Shown: piece by piece, positions 54,051 through 62,773 of the stretch
Position numbering within the stretch: position 1 is the first letter of the stretch
Layout of the letters: each line of letters opens with the position of its first letter
Assembly: GCF_001403875.1 (NCBI RefSeq)
Contig: NZ_LN884299.1
Coordinates: 1,116,117 to 1,180,116, forward strand
Reading direction: 5' to 3'
From: Paenibacillus ihumii
GTDB taxonomy: Bacteria; Bacillota; Bacilli; Paenibacillales; Paenibacillaceae
DNA length: 64,000 nt
The notes under the pieces: generated by a model
What the model was told of the DNA's origin: nothing
The model's database searches: none
What the model saw: only the letters and a program-made list of their open reading frames with translations
Program-made: the position numbers and the translations under genes

Positions 54051-54239
54051 ATGGATTCGGAAATCGAGATCATGACGATAGCCCAGGTTGCGAACTATTT
54101 GCAGCTTAGTGAAGTAACAACCTATAAAATGGTGAACGAGGGTGTCATTCCGGCTTTTAAAATCGGCAGACATTGGAGGGTCAAGAGGAGCGATCTGTTT
54201 GATCTGATTGAACGGTTGAAGAATGGTGAAAAGATATAG
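54051..54239 (+). CDS. Small excisionase-type helix-turn-helix protein
   Basis: DNA-binding protein of 62 residues, almost all one winged HTH_17 (excisionase/MerR-like) domain: MTIAQVANYLQLSEVTTYKMVNEGVIPAFKIGRHWRVKRSDL. The ATG at 54051 has GAGGAG ten bases upstream; the open frame before it has no such site. There is no integrase or phage gene near, so it is more likely a small chromosomal regulator than an excisionase of a mobile element. It precedes the RNase J gene by 84 bp on the same strand with no terminator between, so co-transcription is possible. Confidence 0.88.
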   Translation: MDSEIEIMTIAQVANYLQLSEVTTYKMVNEGVIPAFKIGRHWRVKRSDLFDLIERLKNGEKI

Positions 54240-54323
54240 AGAGTATCCGAACATAGAGAGCCATACAAATATTATCACAAAGCCCGGCCCCTTGGGTGAC
54301 CGGTATTTTGCAAGAGAGGAATT

Positions 54324-56057
54324 ATGCACATAATGAATGAAGAAGCAAGCAAAAATGTAAAGGCTGCAAAGCCGGCGAAAACGCAGCGCCGTCCTAAATC
54401 ATCCCCCCCGCCGGTTCGTATTTTCGCGCTTGGCGGTCTTGGAGAAATCGGTAAAAATATGTACGCCGTGGAGTACAAGAATGAAATTATAGTCATTGAT
54501 GCGGGTTTGAAATTTCCGGACTCGCGCCTATCCGGAATCGATTATATCATTCCAGATATGAGTTATTTAATCGCTAACAAGCATAAAATCAAAGGCCTGT
54601 TCATTACGCATGGGCACGAGGACCATATCGGGGCCATTCCGTTCCTGCTCCGGCAGCTCCAGGTTCCGATTTACGGCGGACCGCTGACGATTGGCCTGGT
54701 TCGGGCCAAGCTGGAGGAATACCGCCTGCTCGGACAAGCCGAGCTGCATGTATTCCATGAGGATGACCGGTATCAGTTTCAGCATCTTGCCGTCCATTTC
54801 TTCAGAACAACTCACAGTATCCCCGACGCTTTTGGCATCGTCGTGGACACGCCTTATGGTCCGGTTGTACATACCGGGGATTTTAAATTCGATTTCACGC
54901 CGGAGGACAAGCCGGCTGATCTGTCCAAGATGGCCAGCGTCGGAGGCGAGGGTGTTCTAGCGCTGCTGGCAGACAGCACGAATAGCGAACGCGAGGGCTT
55001 TACCCCGTCCGAACGCAAGGTTGGGAATGCAATACTCGAATCGTTCCGGCAATGCGAGGGACGGATTCTGTTCGCAACGTTTGCATCCAATGTGCACCGT
55101 CTGCAGCAGGTGGTGGAAGCTGCGATGCAGTGCGACCGCAAAATCGCCGTGATCGGCCGGAGCATGGAGAAGGTATTTACGATCGGACAGGAGCTTGGAT
55201 ACATCCGCGTGCCCGATGGAATGCTGATCGATGTGAAGCATATTGACCGCTATGAGGATAACCGGGTTCTGATCGTCTGCACGGGCAGCCAGGGAGAGCC
55301 GAACGCGGCGCTGAGCCGGATCGCTTCCGGGGCGCATCGTTCCGTACAGATTTATCCGGGAGACTCCGTCATTTTCTCTTCTTCCCCGATTCCGGGCAAT
55401 GAGCAGAATATTAACCGGAGCATCGATATGCTGATGCGGGCAGGCGCCAATGTTATTTACGGCTCCATTATCGATATTCATACCTCCGGCCACGGCAACC
55501 GTGAGGATTTGAAGCTGATGCTCAGCATGATTCGTCCGAAGTATTTCATCCCGATTCACGGGGAATACCGCATGCTGCTTGCTCATCGCAAGCTTGCGAT
55601 GCAGACGGGGCTTTCGGAGGACCGCATCTTCGTGATGAACGTCGGGGATACGCTGTCCATCTACCGCAATCGCGCCAAGAAGGGGCGTTCGATTCCGTCC
55701 GGGGATGTCTTCATCAGCAACGGCGAGATGAGGACTTATGAGGATGAGCTTGTAGAGGAACGGGGCGAGCTGGCGAGAGAGGGAATCGTCATCGTCGTTA
55801 TGACGATTGACGCGGAGACGGGCCAGATTCTTGCTGGACCGGATATTGTGACCCGCGGCTTCGTCTATATGCAGGATGCCCGTCCGCTGCTGCGGCGGGC
55901 AGAGATGACGCTGAAGCGGAACCTGTCGAAGCAGGGAGAACGCCAGGAGTACAATCGCTCCGATTGGGTTCGTTCGACGCACCGGATCATGCGCAGATTT
56001 TTTATGAAAGAAGTAGGCCGCGCACCGCATATCATGCCTTCTATTTTGGAGGTTTAG
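54324..56057 (+). CDS. rnjA: Ribonuclease J
   Basis: Metallo-beta-lactamase-fold RNase with 5'-exonuclease and endonuclease activity, central to mRNA decay and rRNA maturation; 577 residues. The zinc motif is HGHEDH (residues 96-101), with further motifs GHEDHIGAIPFLL, VHTGDFKFD, TNSEREGFTPSE, and the beta-CASP part with GRSMEKV, CTGSQGEPNAALSRIA and TSGHGNREDLK plus PIHGEYR. A basic N-terminal extension of about 35 residues (KPAKTQRRPKSSPPP) is longer than in B. subtilis RnjA. GAGAGG lies before the ATG. Whether it is the RnjA or RnjB orthologue cannot be settled from motifs. Confidence 0.95.
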   Translation: MHIMNEEASKNVKAAKPAKTQRRPKSSPPPVRIFALGGLGEIGKNMYAVEYKNEIIVIDAGLKFPDSRLSGIDYIIPDMSYLIANKHKIKGLFITHGHEDHIGAIPFLLRQLQVPIYGGPLTIGLVRAKLEEYRLLGQAELHVFHEDDRYQFQHLAVHFFRTTHSIPDAFGIVVDTPYGPVVHTGDFKFDFTPEDKPADLSKMASVGGEGVLALLADSTNSEREGFTPSERKVGNAILESFRQCEGRILFATFASNVHRLQQVVEAAMQCDRKIAVIGRSMEKVFTIGQELGYIRVPDGMLIDVKHIDRYEDNRVLIVCTGSQGEPNAALSRIASGAHRSVQIYPGDSVIFSSSPIPGNEQNINRSIDMLMRAGANVIYGSIIDIHTSGHGNREDLKLMLSMIRPKYFIPIHGEYRMLLAHRKLAMQTGLSEDRIFVMNVGDTLSIYRNRAKKGRSIPSGDVFISNGEMRTYEDELVEERGELAREGIVIVVMTIDAETGQILAGPDIVTRGFVYMQDARPLLRRAEMTLKRNLSKQGERQEYNRSDWVRSTHRIMRRFFMKEVGRAPHIMPSILEV

Positions 56058-56059
56058 TT

Positions 56060-56098
56060 TACAAACAGAGTCTTCCCTCCGGGAGGGCTCTGTTTGTC
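56060..56098. terminator. Convergent hairpin between RNase J and AraC genes
   Basis: ACAAACAGAG and CCCTCC pair with GGAGGG and CTCTGTTTGT into a long stem with no strong T-run on either side. It can serve both convergent genes. Confidence 0.75.
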
Positions 56099-56141
56099 GT
56101 TGGGATCAAATTTGTGAATGTTGTCTAATGAATTCTGCCTC

Positions 56142-56999
56142 TCATTCATAAAACAACAGCCGGTTCGCATAAGCGTTACGGTACTCCGTCGGGGTCAGGC
56201 CGGTCATTTGCTTGAATGACTTCATGAAATGGTGGCTGTCATGATAGCTGAGCTGCATGGCAATTTCGTGGATCGTTTGATTCGTATCCGTAAGCAGGAA
56301 CGATGCGGCTTCGATTTTTTGCTGTAAAATATATTGCTTCAACGGTACCCCGGCGATGGTGGAGAACAGGTGCGACAAATATTTCACGTTATAGCCGAAA
56401 TGATCGGCGATTTGGGATACCTTTAACGGCTCATAACGATGCCACTGAATATAGTCGACGATATCGTTATAGAGCTGCTGCTGCTTCAGCTCGCGATTCG
56501 GGCTGATTTCCTGCCGGAACAACTGGTTGTACAGCTCGCAGAGAATCGTTGTCGTCATATAATTGCTCAGCGTCTGCTCCCGGTAATTGCGGACCGCATC
56601 CTGCAGCTGCTTCATCAGAACGAGAATCTTGTCTGCGCTCCGCAGCGTTCCTCTGCGAGGAATGACAATGCTTCCAGTTTGGTGTTCATGCTCGGCCGCT
56701 GGGACAGCCTGGACGTCGGCTCCGCTATCGGACGGGATAAAATGCAGCCAATAGAAGCTGCAGTCGGAGGAGCGGTATCCATGCTGCCTGGCGCGCGGAG
56801 GCATCAGCAGAAAATCTCCCTCTTCCAGCGCGAATTGCTCCTCGCCATCCGCGATATATAAGACGCCCTTGGTCTGCACGAACAATTCGTAGTCCATCAG
56901 CACTCTGCTCAGATGCACCCAATCTGGCGACGGGGAAGCGAATTTGCCCGTCATCGTCATATGCAGCGGCTGGTTTACGTTAAAACGATAGCCCATCAT
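56142..56999 (-). CDS. AraC family regulator, probable controller of GH127
   Basis: Transcription factor of 285 residues. The N-terminal cupin sugar-binding half has LEEGDFLLMPPRARQHG; the C-terminal AraC pair of helix-turn-helices (about 185-285) has LKVSQIADHFGYNVKYLSHLF and TIHEIAMQLSYHDSHHFMKSFKQ with LTPTEYRNAY. It is transcribed divergently from the GH127 gene over a 244-bp gap that contains partial palindromes (AACGATATCATTTC, TGATAAACGATT). It likely activates GH127 in response to an arabinoside. Confidence 0.92.
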   Translation of the reverse strand: MMGYRFNVNQPLHMTMTGKFASPSPDWVHLSRVLMDYELFVQTKGVLYIADGEEQFALEEGDFLLMPPRARQHGYRSSDCSFYWLHFIPSDSGADVQAVPAAEHEHQTGSIVIPRRGTLRSADKILVLMKQLQDAVRNYREQTLSNYMTTTILCELYNQLFRQEISPNRELKQQQLYNDIVDYIQWHRYEPLKVSQIADHFGYNVKYLSHLFSTIAGVPLKQYILQQKIEAASFLLTDTNQTIHEIAMQLSYHDSHHFMKSFKQMTGLTPTEYRNAYANRLLFYE

Positions 57000-57220
57000 A
57001 CACGGCCCTCCTTTTGTTAATTCTGACCTTTTAACACACGATGTTAGACAGCTCCAAGCAGAAACGGGCGATTAAATCGTGGTTTCATTCTACTTAAACG
57101 ATATCATTTCTGATAAACGATTCCTATATCAGGAATAATGATCTAACCTTTTTACACTGATTCGAACGTTTCACTATTTCCCCGGAAATCTTCTAACGTT
57201 AATCTGGAGGTAGTCGTTAA

Positions 57221-57241
57221 ATGAAGAAAAAAGAGGGATAA
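57221..57241 (+). CDS. Six-codon leader ORF before GH127
   Basis: ATG AAG AAA AAA GAG GGA TAA encodes MKKKEG. A GGAGG site lies ten bases upstream (57206-57210). The stop is two bases before the GH127 ATG, whose own ribosome site (AGAGGGA) is inside this mini-ORF. It may couple or tune GH127 translation. So short a frame can arise by chance. Confidence 0.45.
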   Translation: MKKKEG

Positions 57242-57243
57242 GA

Positions 57244-59535
57244 ATGAGGATAGAGACAACCGCACGGAATAGTGCGCTGCAGGATTTTCGATTGGATCAG
57301 GTCGGGTTGACCGGGGATTATCATGTCAATGCCTTCGCCAAAGAGCTGCAGTATTTGCATAGCTATGACGTGGACCGGCTGCTGGCCGGATTTCGGGAGA
57401 ACCGGGGACTGAAGCCGAAGGCGCAGAAATATCCCGGCTGGGAGGATACTGAGATCCGCGGGCATACGCTGGGACATTTCCTGACGGCATGTTCGCAGGC
57501 GTATGAGAACACGCGGAACGCTGCCCTGCTGCAGAAGCTGGAATACATGATTTCCGAGCTGGCGGAATGTCAATTCGAGAGCGGCTATCTGTCAGCGTTT
57601 CCGGAGCAGTTGATCGACAACATCGAGCAGCGTCAGCCGGCCTGGGTGCCTTGGTACACCATGCACAAAATTATTGCCGGACTGATCTCGGTATATCATG
57701 GTACGGGTTCAAGGGTCGCTTACGATACGGTAGTCAAACTGGGAGACTGGGTGGCTTCTCGGACATCCCGCTGGGATGAAGAGCTTCAGGCTGTTGTGCT
57801 TGCGGTGGAATACGGGGGCATGAACGATTGCTTGTACGATCTCTATAAAATTTCCGGAGAAGAGAGGCATCTGGAGGCAGCCCATAAATTCGATGAGCTT
57901 CCGCTATTTGAAGCGATCCAGCAGGGCCGGGATATTCTGCAGGGCAAGCATGCCAACACGACGATCCCTAAGTTTCTTGGTGCGTTAAAACGCTATTTGG
58001 TGCTGGGAGAGAGCGAACGCTTCTATCTGGAGGCGGCGCAGAACTTCTGGGACATGGTGGTGTATCACCACAGCTATATTACTGGCGGGAATAGCGAATC
58101 GGAGCATTTTGGCGAGCCGGACATCCTGAACAGCAAGCGTTCCGATATTACCTGCGAGACCTGCAATAGCTACAATATGCTCAAGCTGACGCGCGAGCTG
58201 TTCAAGCTAACTCGGAATGTCAAATATAGCGATTTCTACGAGCGAAATTACATCAATGCGATTTTGTCCTCGCAAAATCCGGAGACGGGAATGACGATGT
58301 ACTTTCAGCCGATGGCGACCGGATATTTCAAAATATACAGCTCTCCTTTCGAGCATTTCTGGTGCTGTACCGGCACGGGGATGGAGAGCTTTACGAAGCT
58401 GAATGACAGCATTTATTTTCACGCAGGGAACATGCTATACATCAATCAATACATCAGCTCCGAATTGAATTGGACCGAGCAGGGAGTGAAGCTTACGCAG
58501 CGCTCGGCGATCCCCGAATCGAATGAGGTTGCATTGACGGTCGAGATTGGGGATGGGCGCAGCCGGCCGTTTGATCTATATCTTCGCATTCCCTACTGGA
58601 CCGCCGGCCAGATTGAGGTGAAAGTCAACGGAGAAGCCATACCGTGGAAATCCGAGGAGCAGTATATCGTCATTGACCGGGAATGGAGGCATGGCGATGT
58701 GCTGATGCTGGTACTGCCGATGAAGGTGTTCATCTCCAGGCTGCCGGACAACCAGAATGTCGTTGGCTTCCAGTATGGGCCCGTTGTGCTTAGCGCAGCT
58801 CTGGGGACGGAGGATATGACGCAGGCGGCTACCGGCATCATGGTGAGCGTGCCTACGCGTAAGATGCTCGTTAAGGACTTCATTATTCCTAAGGGTATGA
58901 CACCGGAGCAATGGCTGATCGATATCGAGCACCATCTGATAAAGCGGGGGGAGGACCTCGCATTCGAGCTTCGGAACACGGATGAAGATGAGCGGTTGGT
59001 ATTTACGCCGCATTACAGACAGCATCGCGAACGATACGGCATCTACTGGAACATCGTGGCTGAGGATTCGGAGGAATTGAAGCAGCACCTGGAGCGGGCA
59101 CGGCAGGAGAAGCTCATCAAAGAGGCTACCCTCGATAGCGTGCAGGTCGGCAACGATCAATATGAGCTGGAGCATGGAATTAAGGGAGAGGAGACCTTCG
59201 GAGGCGCTTGGGACGGCCTCAACGGACGGTTAGCGCATGCGGGGGGCGGCTGGTTCAGCTATAAACTGGCTATTGATCCGGAAGCGGACAATTTGCTCCA
59301 GGTCACGTATTTCTCCATCAACCATAACCGGGTCATGAAAATATATGCTAACGGCACGCTGCTGGTCTGCGAGAGGATGCCGCCGGAGCGCAAACGGGAG
59401 TTTTTCACGAAGCAATATCTGATCCCGTCCGAGCTTCTTCAGGGGCTGCGGGAAATTGAATTCAAGTTCGTGCCGGAAGGCGGCTTGAACGGAATCTACG
59501 GCGTGCTTCGCACGATGAGACCAGTCGTACGATGA
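57244..59535 (+). CDS. GH127 beta-L-arabinofuranosidase
   Basis: Intracellular enzyme of 763 residues (formerly DUF1680) that removes beta-linked L-arabinofuranose, as found on hydroxyproline-rich plant proteins. An alpha/alpha barrel (about 20-430) is followed by beta domains. The zinc and catalytic Cys pattern known from Bifidobacterium HypBA1 is present: Glu305 and Cys307 in CETCNSY (E338 and C340 there), and Cys374-Cys375 in WCCTGTGMES (C417 nucleophile and C418). GHTLGHFLTACSQAY is a family signature. No signal peptide. The ATG at 57244 has only a weak AGAGGGA site. A strong terminator follows. Members of the related GH146 share the motif, so family rank is less certain than the activity class. 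Confidence 0.92.
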   Translation: MRIETTARNSALQDFRLDQVGLTGDYHVNAFAKELQYLHSYDVDRLLAGFRENRGLKPKAQKYPGWEDTEIRGHTLGHFLTACSQAYENTRNAALLQKLEYMISELAECQFESGYLSAFPEQLIDNIEQRQPAWVPWYTMHKIIAGLISVYHGTGSRVAYDTVVKLGDWVASRTSRWDEELQAVVLAVEYGGMNDCLYDLYKISGEERHLEAAHKFDELPLFEAIQQGRDILQGKHANTTIPKFLGALKRYLVLGESERFYLEAAQNFWDMVVYHHSYITGGNSESEHFGEPDILNSKRSDITCETCNSYNMLKLTRELFKLTRNVKYSDFYERNYINAILSSQNPETGMTMYFQPMATGYFKIYSSPFEHFWCCTGTGMESFTKLNDSIYFHAGNMLYINQYISSELNWTEQGVKLTQRSAIPESNEVALTVEIGDGRSRPFDLYLRIPYWTAGQIEVKVNGEAIPWKSEEQYIVIDREWRHGDVLMLVLPMKVFISRLPDNQNVVGFQYGPVVLSAALGTEDMTQAATGIMVSVPTRKMLVKDFIIPKGMTPEQWLIDIEHHLIKRGEDLAFELRNTDEDERLVFTPHYRQHRERYGIYWNIVAEDSEELKQHLERARQEKLIKEATLDSVQVGNDQYELEHGIKGEETFGGAWDGLNGRLAHAGGGWFSYKLAIDPEADNLLQVTYFSINHNRVMKIYANGTLLVCERMPPERKREFFTKQYLIPSELLQGLREIEFKFVPEGGLNGIYGVLRTMRPVVR

Positions 59536-59553
59536 ATAATAGTTAGGCTTTAG

Positions 59554-59600
59554 GCGATTTTAGGGAGCTGAGATAGCTCGGCCCTAAAGTCGCTTTTTTA
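59554..59600 (+). terminator. Terminator after GH127
   Basis: GCGATTTTAGGG pairs with CCCTAAAGTCGC, followed by TTTTTTA. The loop itself forms an inner stem (GAGCT/AGCTC). Confidence 0.93.
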
Positions 59601-60108
59601 TAGGGTGAGAATGACAATAAACGGAGAGTAACAACCTGAATTAAGCGAGGTTAAAGCGATTCGATAACCCGGCTTAAGTAGGGAAATAATTAAGCATTTT
59701 GACTGTTAGCATTTGTTGCTAAACTATCTGTGTTTGTCGAACTAAACTATCTGTATTTGTTGTGCTAAATTAGGGGAATCAGACGGGGAGGTACAATTAA
59801 CTGGACTTCTAGCAGTTAGAATCAAAATTATGGACTGAGAAGGTCATATTACTTTTTTTAAACATCTCGGCTCCTTAAGTATGGAGTTCTGTCTCACTAA
59901 AAGTACAAACGGCCATGCGTCCACTGAATTTGTAAAAGTCCATGTTCCCATCTTCAGCCAACGAATCGCGGTTTTATTTCGTACGGCGGGGGATAAGCCT
60001 CTTTCATGTCATATACTCCACTGTATTAAAAAGATCTCTCACGATAAATACTTGGAAATGACCTAATGCTTGCCTTCATATTTGCTGTTTTGAATGGGAT
60101 TCTCCTAT
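59601..60108. other. Gene-poor stretch after GH127
   Basis: It contains a two-unit 23-bp direct repeat at about 59730-59775 (TAAACTATCTGTGTTTGTCG and TAAACTATCTGTATTTGTTG). A 61-codon frame at 59881-60066 has no ribosome site and no recognisable family, so it is not called. No promoter was recognised. Confidence 0.5.
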
Positions 60109-60337
60109 TGCAATATGTCCCGACTCTGTAATATGTCCTAACTCTGTAATATATCTCAACTCTGCAATATGTCCTAACTCTGCAATATGTCCTAACTCTG
60201 CAATATGTCCTAACTCTGCAATATGTCCTAACTCTGCAATATGTCCTAACTCTGTAATATGTCCTAACTCTGCAATATATCCCAACTCTGTAATATGTCC
60301 TAACTCTGCAATATATCCCAACTCTGCAGTATGTCCA
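60109..60337. repeat. 18-bp tandem array (12 units plus a partial)
   Basis: Twelve head-to-tail copies of AACTCTGCAATATGTCCT, plus a partial first unit. Variation is mostly transition-type: GCAATAT/GTAATAT, ATGT/ATAT, CCTA/CCCA. Five central copies are identical. There are no spacers, so it is not CRISPR. The length of 18 keeps minus-strand frames open (repeat AELGHI), but no start with a ribosome site opens them. Confidence 0.93.
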
Positions 60338-60383
60338 AGGACTCGCACATATCACCGAATAAATCACTCAGAATGAAGGGCTC

Positions 60384-60414
60384 GCCTTCCAGAGGCTCAA
60401 GTAACCATTCATTG
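60384..60414. repeat. 31-bp dispersed segment, copy 2
   Basis: It matches 2993-3023 with one mismatch and lies 16 bp before the intact 181-bp element. In the other copy a tandem array separates the two. Confidence 0.8.
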
Positions 60415-60430
60415 ATCATTTAAAAGCGGA

Positions 60431-60611
60431 ATGTATTTTATACAGCTAGTTAAGCCTCTTTTATCAAGCTTACATGCGCTAGATGTAAAACATGCAGTCA
60501 GTTTACTAGAATGAAGCGAATTCGTCCAAAAAGCTTAAAACTAAATGTAGGTTTTGCAGTTAGCCACCTCTAACACGGCCAAAATCGATGAACTAGCTGC
60601 ATGAAATACAT
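60431..60611. repeat. 181-bp inverted-repeat (MITE-like) element, copy 2, intact
   Basis: The ends are ATGTATTTTATACAGCTAG and, inverted, ATGTATTTCATGCAGCTAG, about 21 bp each with two mismatches. The centre (for example AAACATGCAG, AAATGTAGGTTTTGCAGTTAG, CTAACACGGCCAAAA) is shared with copy 1 at roughly 85 percent by eye. Non-coding. Confidence 0.85.
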
Positions 60612-60790
60612 CTGGTTACCTTACTTGGTCATGAGAGCATCTGGTTACCTGATAATAACCATCTATTTATCTGAACGTCATCCTATCGTGATCATTTAGG
60701 TTGCCTATCGTCGTCATATCATGATTATTTAGGTTACTTGAACGTCATCATATCATGGTCATTAGGTTACCTGACCTTAACCTGCTAGGT
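60612..60790. repeat. Degenerate repeats GGTTACCTGAACGTCATCAT
   Basis: Diverged units built of TTAGGTTACCTGA, ACGTCATC and ATATCATGGTCATT (about 30-35 bp) repeat four to five times up to the abfA promoter. The spacing is irregular. Non-coding. Confidence 0.7.
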
Positions 60791-60814
60791 TACCTTTTAG
60801 CATAGCGTGATCAG

Positions 60815-60844
60815 TTGACGAACGATTGGGAATAGGCCTATAAT
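60815..60844 (+). promoter_or_regulatory. SigA-type promoter of the GH51 gene
   Basis: TTGACG (60815-60820) and a perfect TATAAT (60839-60844) are 18 bp apart. The predicted start near 60851 gives a leader of about 50 bases with AAAGGCGG nine bases before the ATG. It is the best promoter in the window. AT-rich near-palindromic DNA (ATTAATTGATTAATATAATTA) just downstream could be an operator. Confidence 0.78.
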
Positions 60845-60900
60845 GTTAGTGTAAGTATTAATTGATTAATATAATTATTAATTGAAAGGCGGTTGTTTTT

Positions 60901-62397
60901 ATGGCAAACCGGGCAGTTCTTAACATTGACCTCCGCAGAGGCACTATTAACCGCAATATTTACGGTCATTTTTCCGAGCATTTGGGCCGTTGCATTTATG
61001 AAGGGATTTGGGTTGGCGAGGATTCCCCGATTCCGAATACGAACGGGATTAGAAACGATGTCGTGCAAGCGCTTAAGCAGATTAACATTCCGGTGCTTCG
61101 CTGGCCGGGCGGCTGTTTTGCCGATGAATATCATTGGAAGGACGGCATTGGCCCGCGGGAAGAACGCAAAAGAATGATTAACACGCATTGGGGCGGTGTG
61201 GTCGAGAACAACCATTTCGGCACTCATGAATTCATGATGCTGTGCGATATGCTCGGCTGCGAGCCGTACATTAACGGAAATGTGGGGAGCGGTACTGTTC
61301 AAGAAATGTCTGAATGGGTGGAGTATCTGACGTTCGGCGGCGTATCGCCGATGTCCGAGCTGCGTCAGGCTAATGGCCGCAAGGAACCGTGGAAGGTAGC
61401 CTACTTCGGCGTCGGCAATGAGAACTGGGGCTGCGGCGGAAATATGCGCCCGGAATACTATGCGGATCTCTATCGACGTTATCAGACCTACGTCCGTAAC
61501 TATGACGATAATAAAATCCACCGTATCGCCTGCGGGCCAAACGTAGACGACTATAACTGGACGGAGGTTCTGATGCGGGAGGCTTCGCGGTTTATGGACT
61601 CTCTCACTCTACACTACTATACGGTGCCGGGGGATACCTGGGAGGATAAAGGACCAGCTACGGGCTTTGATACGAGCGAGTGGTTCACGACACTGGAGAA
61701 GGCGCTGCGGATGGATGAGCTTATTACGAAGCATAGCGTCATTATGGATAAGTACGATCCCGAGAAGCGCGTAGGGCTGATCGTCGACGAATGGGGAACC
61801 TGGTACAATGTTGAGCCGGGCACGAATCCGGGCTTCCTGTATCAGCAAAATTCGATTCGTGATGCGTTAGTAGCCGGCTTGACGTTCAATATTTTCCATA
61901 AACATAACGAACGCGTTCGCATGGCAAATATCGCCCAGACGGTAAACGTGCTCCAGTCGGTCATCCTGACCGAAGGGGAGAAAATGGTGCTTACGCCGAC
62001 CTACCATGTGTTTGATATGTTCAAGGTGCATCAGGATGCTGAACGGATCGAGCTCGAGCTGGACGGGGGAACATACAGCTACGACGGGCGGGAAATTCCG
62101 GCTGTCACCGGTTCCGCTTCGATTAATGCCGACGGAGTAGTCCATATCAGCCTGTGCAATACGAACCATGCCGAGAAGGCGGTTGTTCCGCTGGACGTAC
62201 GCGGCTGGGACGGACAGTCCATGGAGGTGACGGGGACGGTGCTTGCTGCGGACACGATAGATGCTCACAATACGTTCGATGCCCCGGATACAGTAGCGCC
62301 GCAGGCATTTCATGGCTTTACGGTAGAGGGAGGACGGGTGACGGCCGAGCTGCCGCCGATGTCCGTTACCGTATTGGCATTGTCGCCTAAGGCTTAA
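60901..62397 (+). CDS. abfA: GH51 alpha-L-arabinofuranosidase
   Basis: Intracellular retaining arabinofuranosidase of 498 residues that releases arabinose from arabinan and arabinoxylan oligosaccharides. [21 protein letters not shown] at the N-terminus is typical. The acid/base is Glu174 in [10 protein letters not shown] and the nucleophile Glu297 in [11 protein letters not shown], close to E175 and E294 of the Geobacillus enzyme. A C-terminal beta-sandwich (about 390-498) completes it. It has its own promoter and is followed after three bases by a Cys-rich small gene. The ArsR-like gene convergent to it may be its regulator. With GH43 and GH127 it completes arabinose release. Confidence 0.96.
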   Translation: MANRAVLNIDLRRGTINRNIYGHFSEHLGRCIYEGIWVGEDSPIPNTNGIRNDVVQALKQINIPVLRWPGGCFADEYHWKDGIGPREERKRMINTHWGGVVENNHFGTHEFMMLCDMLGCEPYINGNVGSGTVQEMSEWVEYLTFGGVSPMSELRQANGRKEPWKVAYFGVGNENWGCGGNMRPEYYADLYRRYQTYVRNYDDNKIHRIACGPNVDDYNWTEVLMREASRFMDSLTLHYYTVPGDTWEDKGPATGFDTSEWFTTLEKALRMDELITKHSVIMDKYDPEKRVGLIVDEWGTWYNVEPGTNPGFLYQQNSIRDALVAGLTFNIFHKHNERVRMANIAQTVNVLQSVILTEGEKMVLTPTYHVFDMFKVHQDAERIELELDGGTYSYDGREIPAVTGSASINADGVVHISLCNTNHAEKAVVPLDVRGWDGQSMEVTGTVLAADTIDAHNTFDAPDTVAPQAFHGFTVEGGRVTAELPPMSVTVLALSPKA

Positions 62398-62400
62398 GCG

Positions 62401-62688
62401 ATGACAGCGTCATCCTGTAAAGGCTGCCGGGAAGAGTATAAGGTGACGGAGGAGCAGATTCAGCGAATTCTGGCCTCCCCCGCCTTTGCGCCGGAACGGT
62501 GCGTTCCGGATGAAATTTATGCTCAGCGGCTGGAGCTGTGCCGCGCCTGCCCCAAGCTGCAGGGCGGAACAACCTGTCTCGCCTGCGGCTGCATCATCCC
62601 CGTCGTGGCCAAGCTGAAGGAGAGGGAATGCCCGCTGCCGGGGCAGCGCAAATGGAATGCTTATGTGGAGAAGACAAGCGCAAGCTGA
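62401..62688 (+). CDS. Cys-rich small protein, DUF6171-like
   Basis: Protein of 95 residues with six to eight Cys in zinc-finger-like pairs: CKGC near the start, CRACPKLQGGTTCLACGC in the middle and a later ECPLPGQRKW. This pattern fits the DUF6171 family of unknown function. It starts three bases after the GH51 stop with only a weak AAGGC site, so it may be translated by coupling. A hairpin terminator follows. It may bind zinc or another metal. No link to sugar metabolism is known apart from the location. Confidence 0.82.
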   Translation: MTASSCKGCREEYKVTEEQIQRILASPAFAPERCVPDEIYAQRLELCRACPKLQGGTTCLACGCIIPVVAKLKERECPLPGQRKWNAYVEKTSAS

Positions 62689-62700
62689 GAGCTGGAAAGC

Positions 62701-62735
62701 AAGAAGAAGCCCGGAATATCCGGGCTTCTTCTCAT
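62701..62735. terminator. Convergent terminator after the DUF6171-like gene
   Basis: AGAAGAAGCCCGG pairs with CCGGGCTTCTTCT over a 4-base loop. The 3' side is T-rich. It lies between convergent genes. Confidence 0.88.
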
Positions 62736-62773
62736 ATCTTAGGGGAAAAATAAAAAGCCCCCAAAGAATCGTA

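Noticed and set aside
54051..54239. Phage or ICE excisionase
   Set aside because: No integrase, attachment repeat or phage gene is near; the domain is common in small chromosomal regulators.
59881..60066. 61-codon plus-strand frame
   Set aside because: The sequence before the ATG (CTCCTTAAGT) is not a ribosome site, and the product resembles no family.
60109..60337. CRISPR array
   Set aside because: Units are contiguous with no spacers, and no cas genes lie nearby.
60026..60367. Two overlapping minus-strand open frames coding hexapeptide repeats (AELGHI, YCRVRT)
   Set aside because: They arise because the 18-bp array is a multiple of three; they lack ribosome sites and any non-repeat domain.
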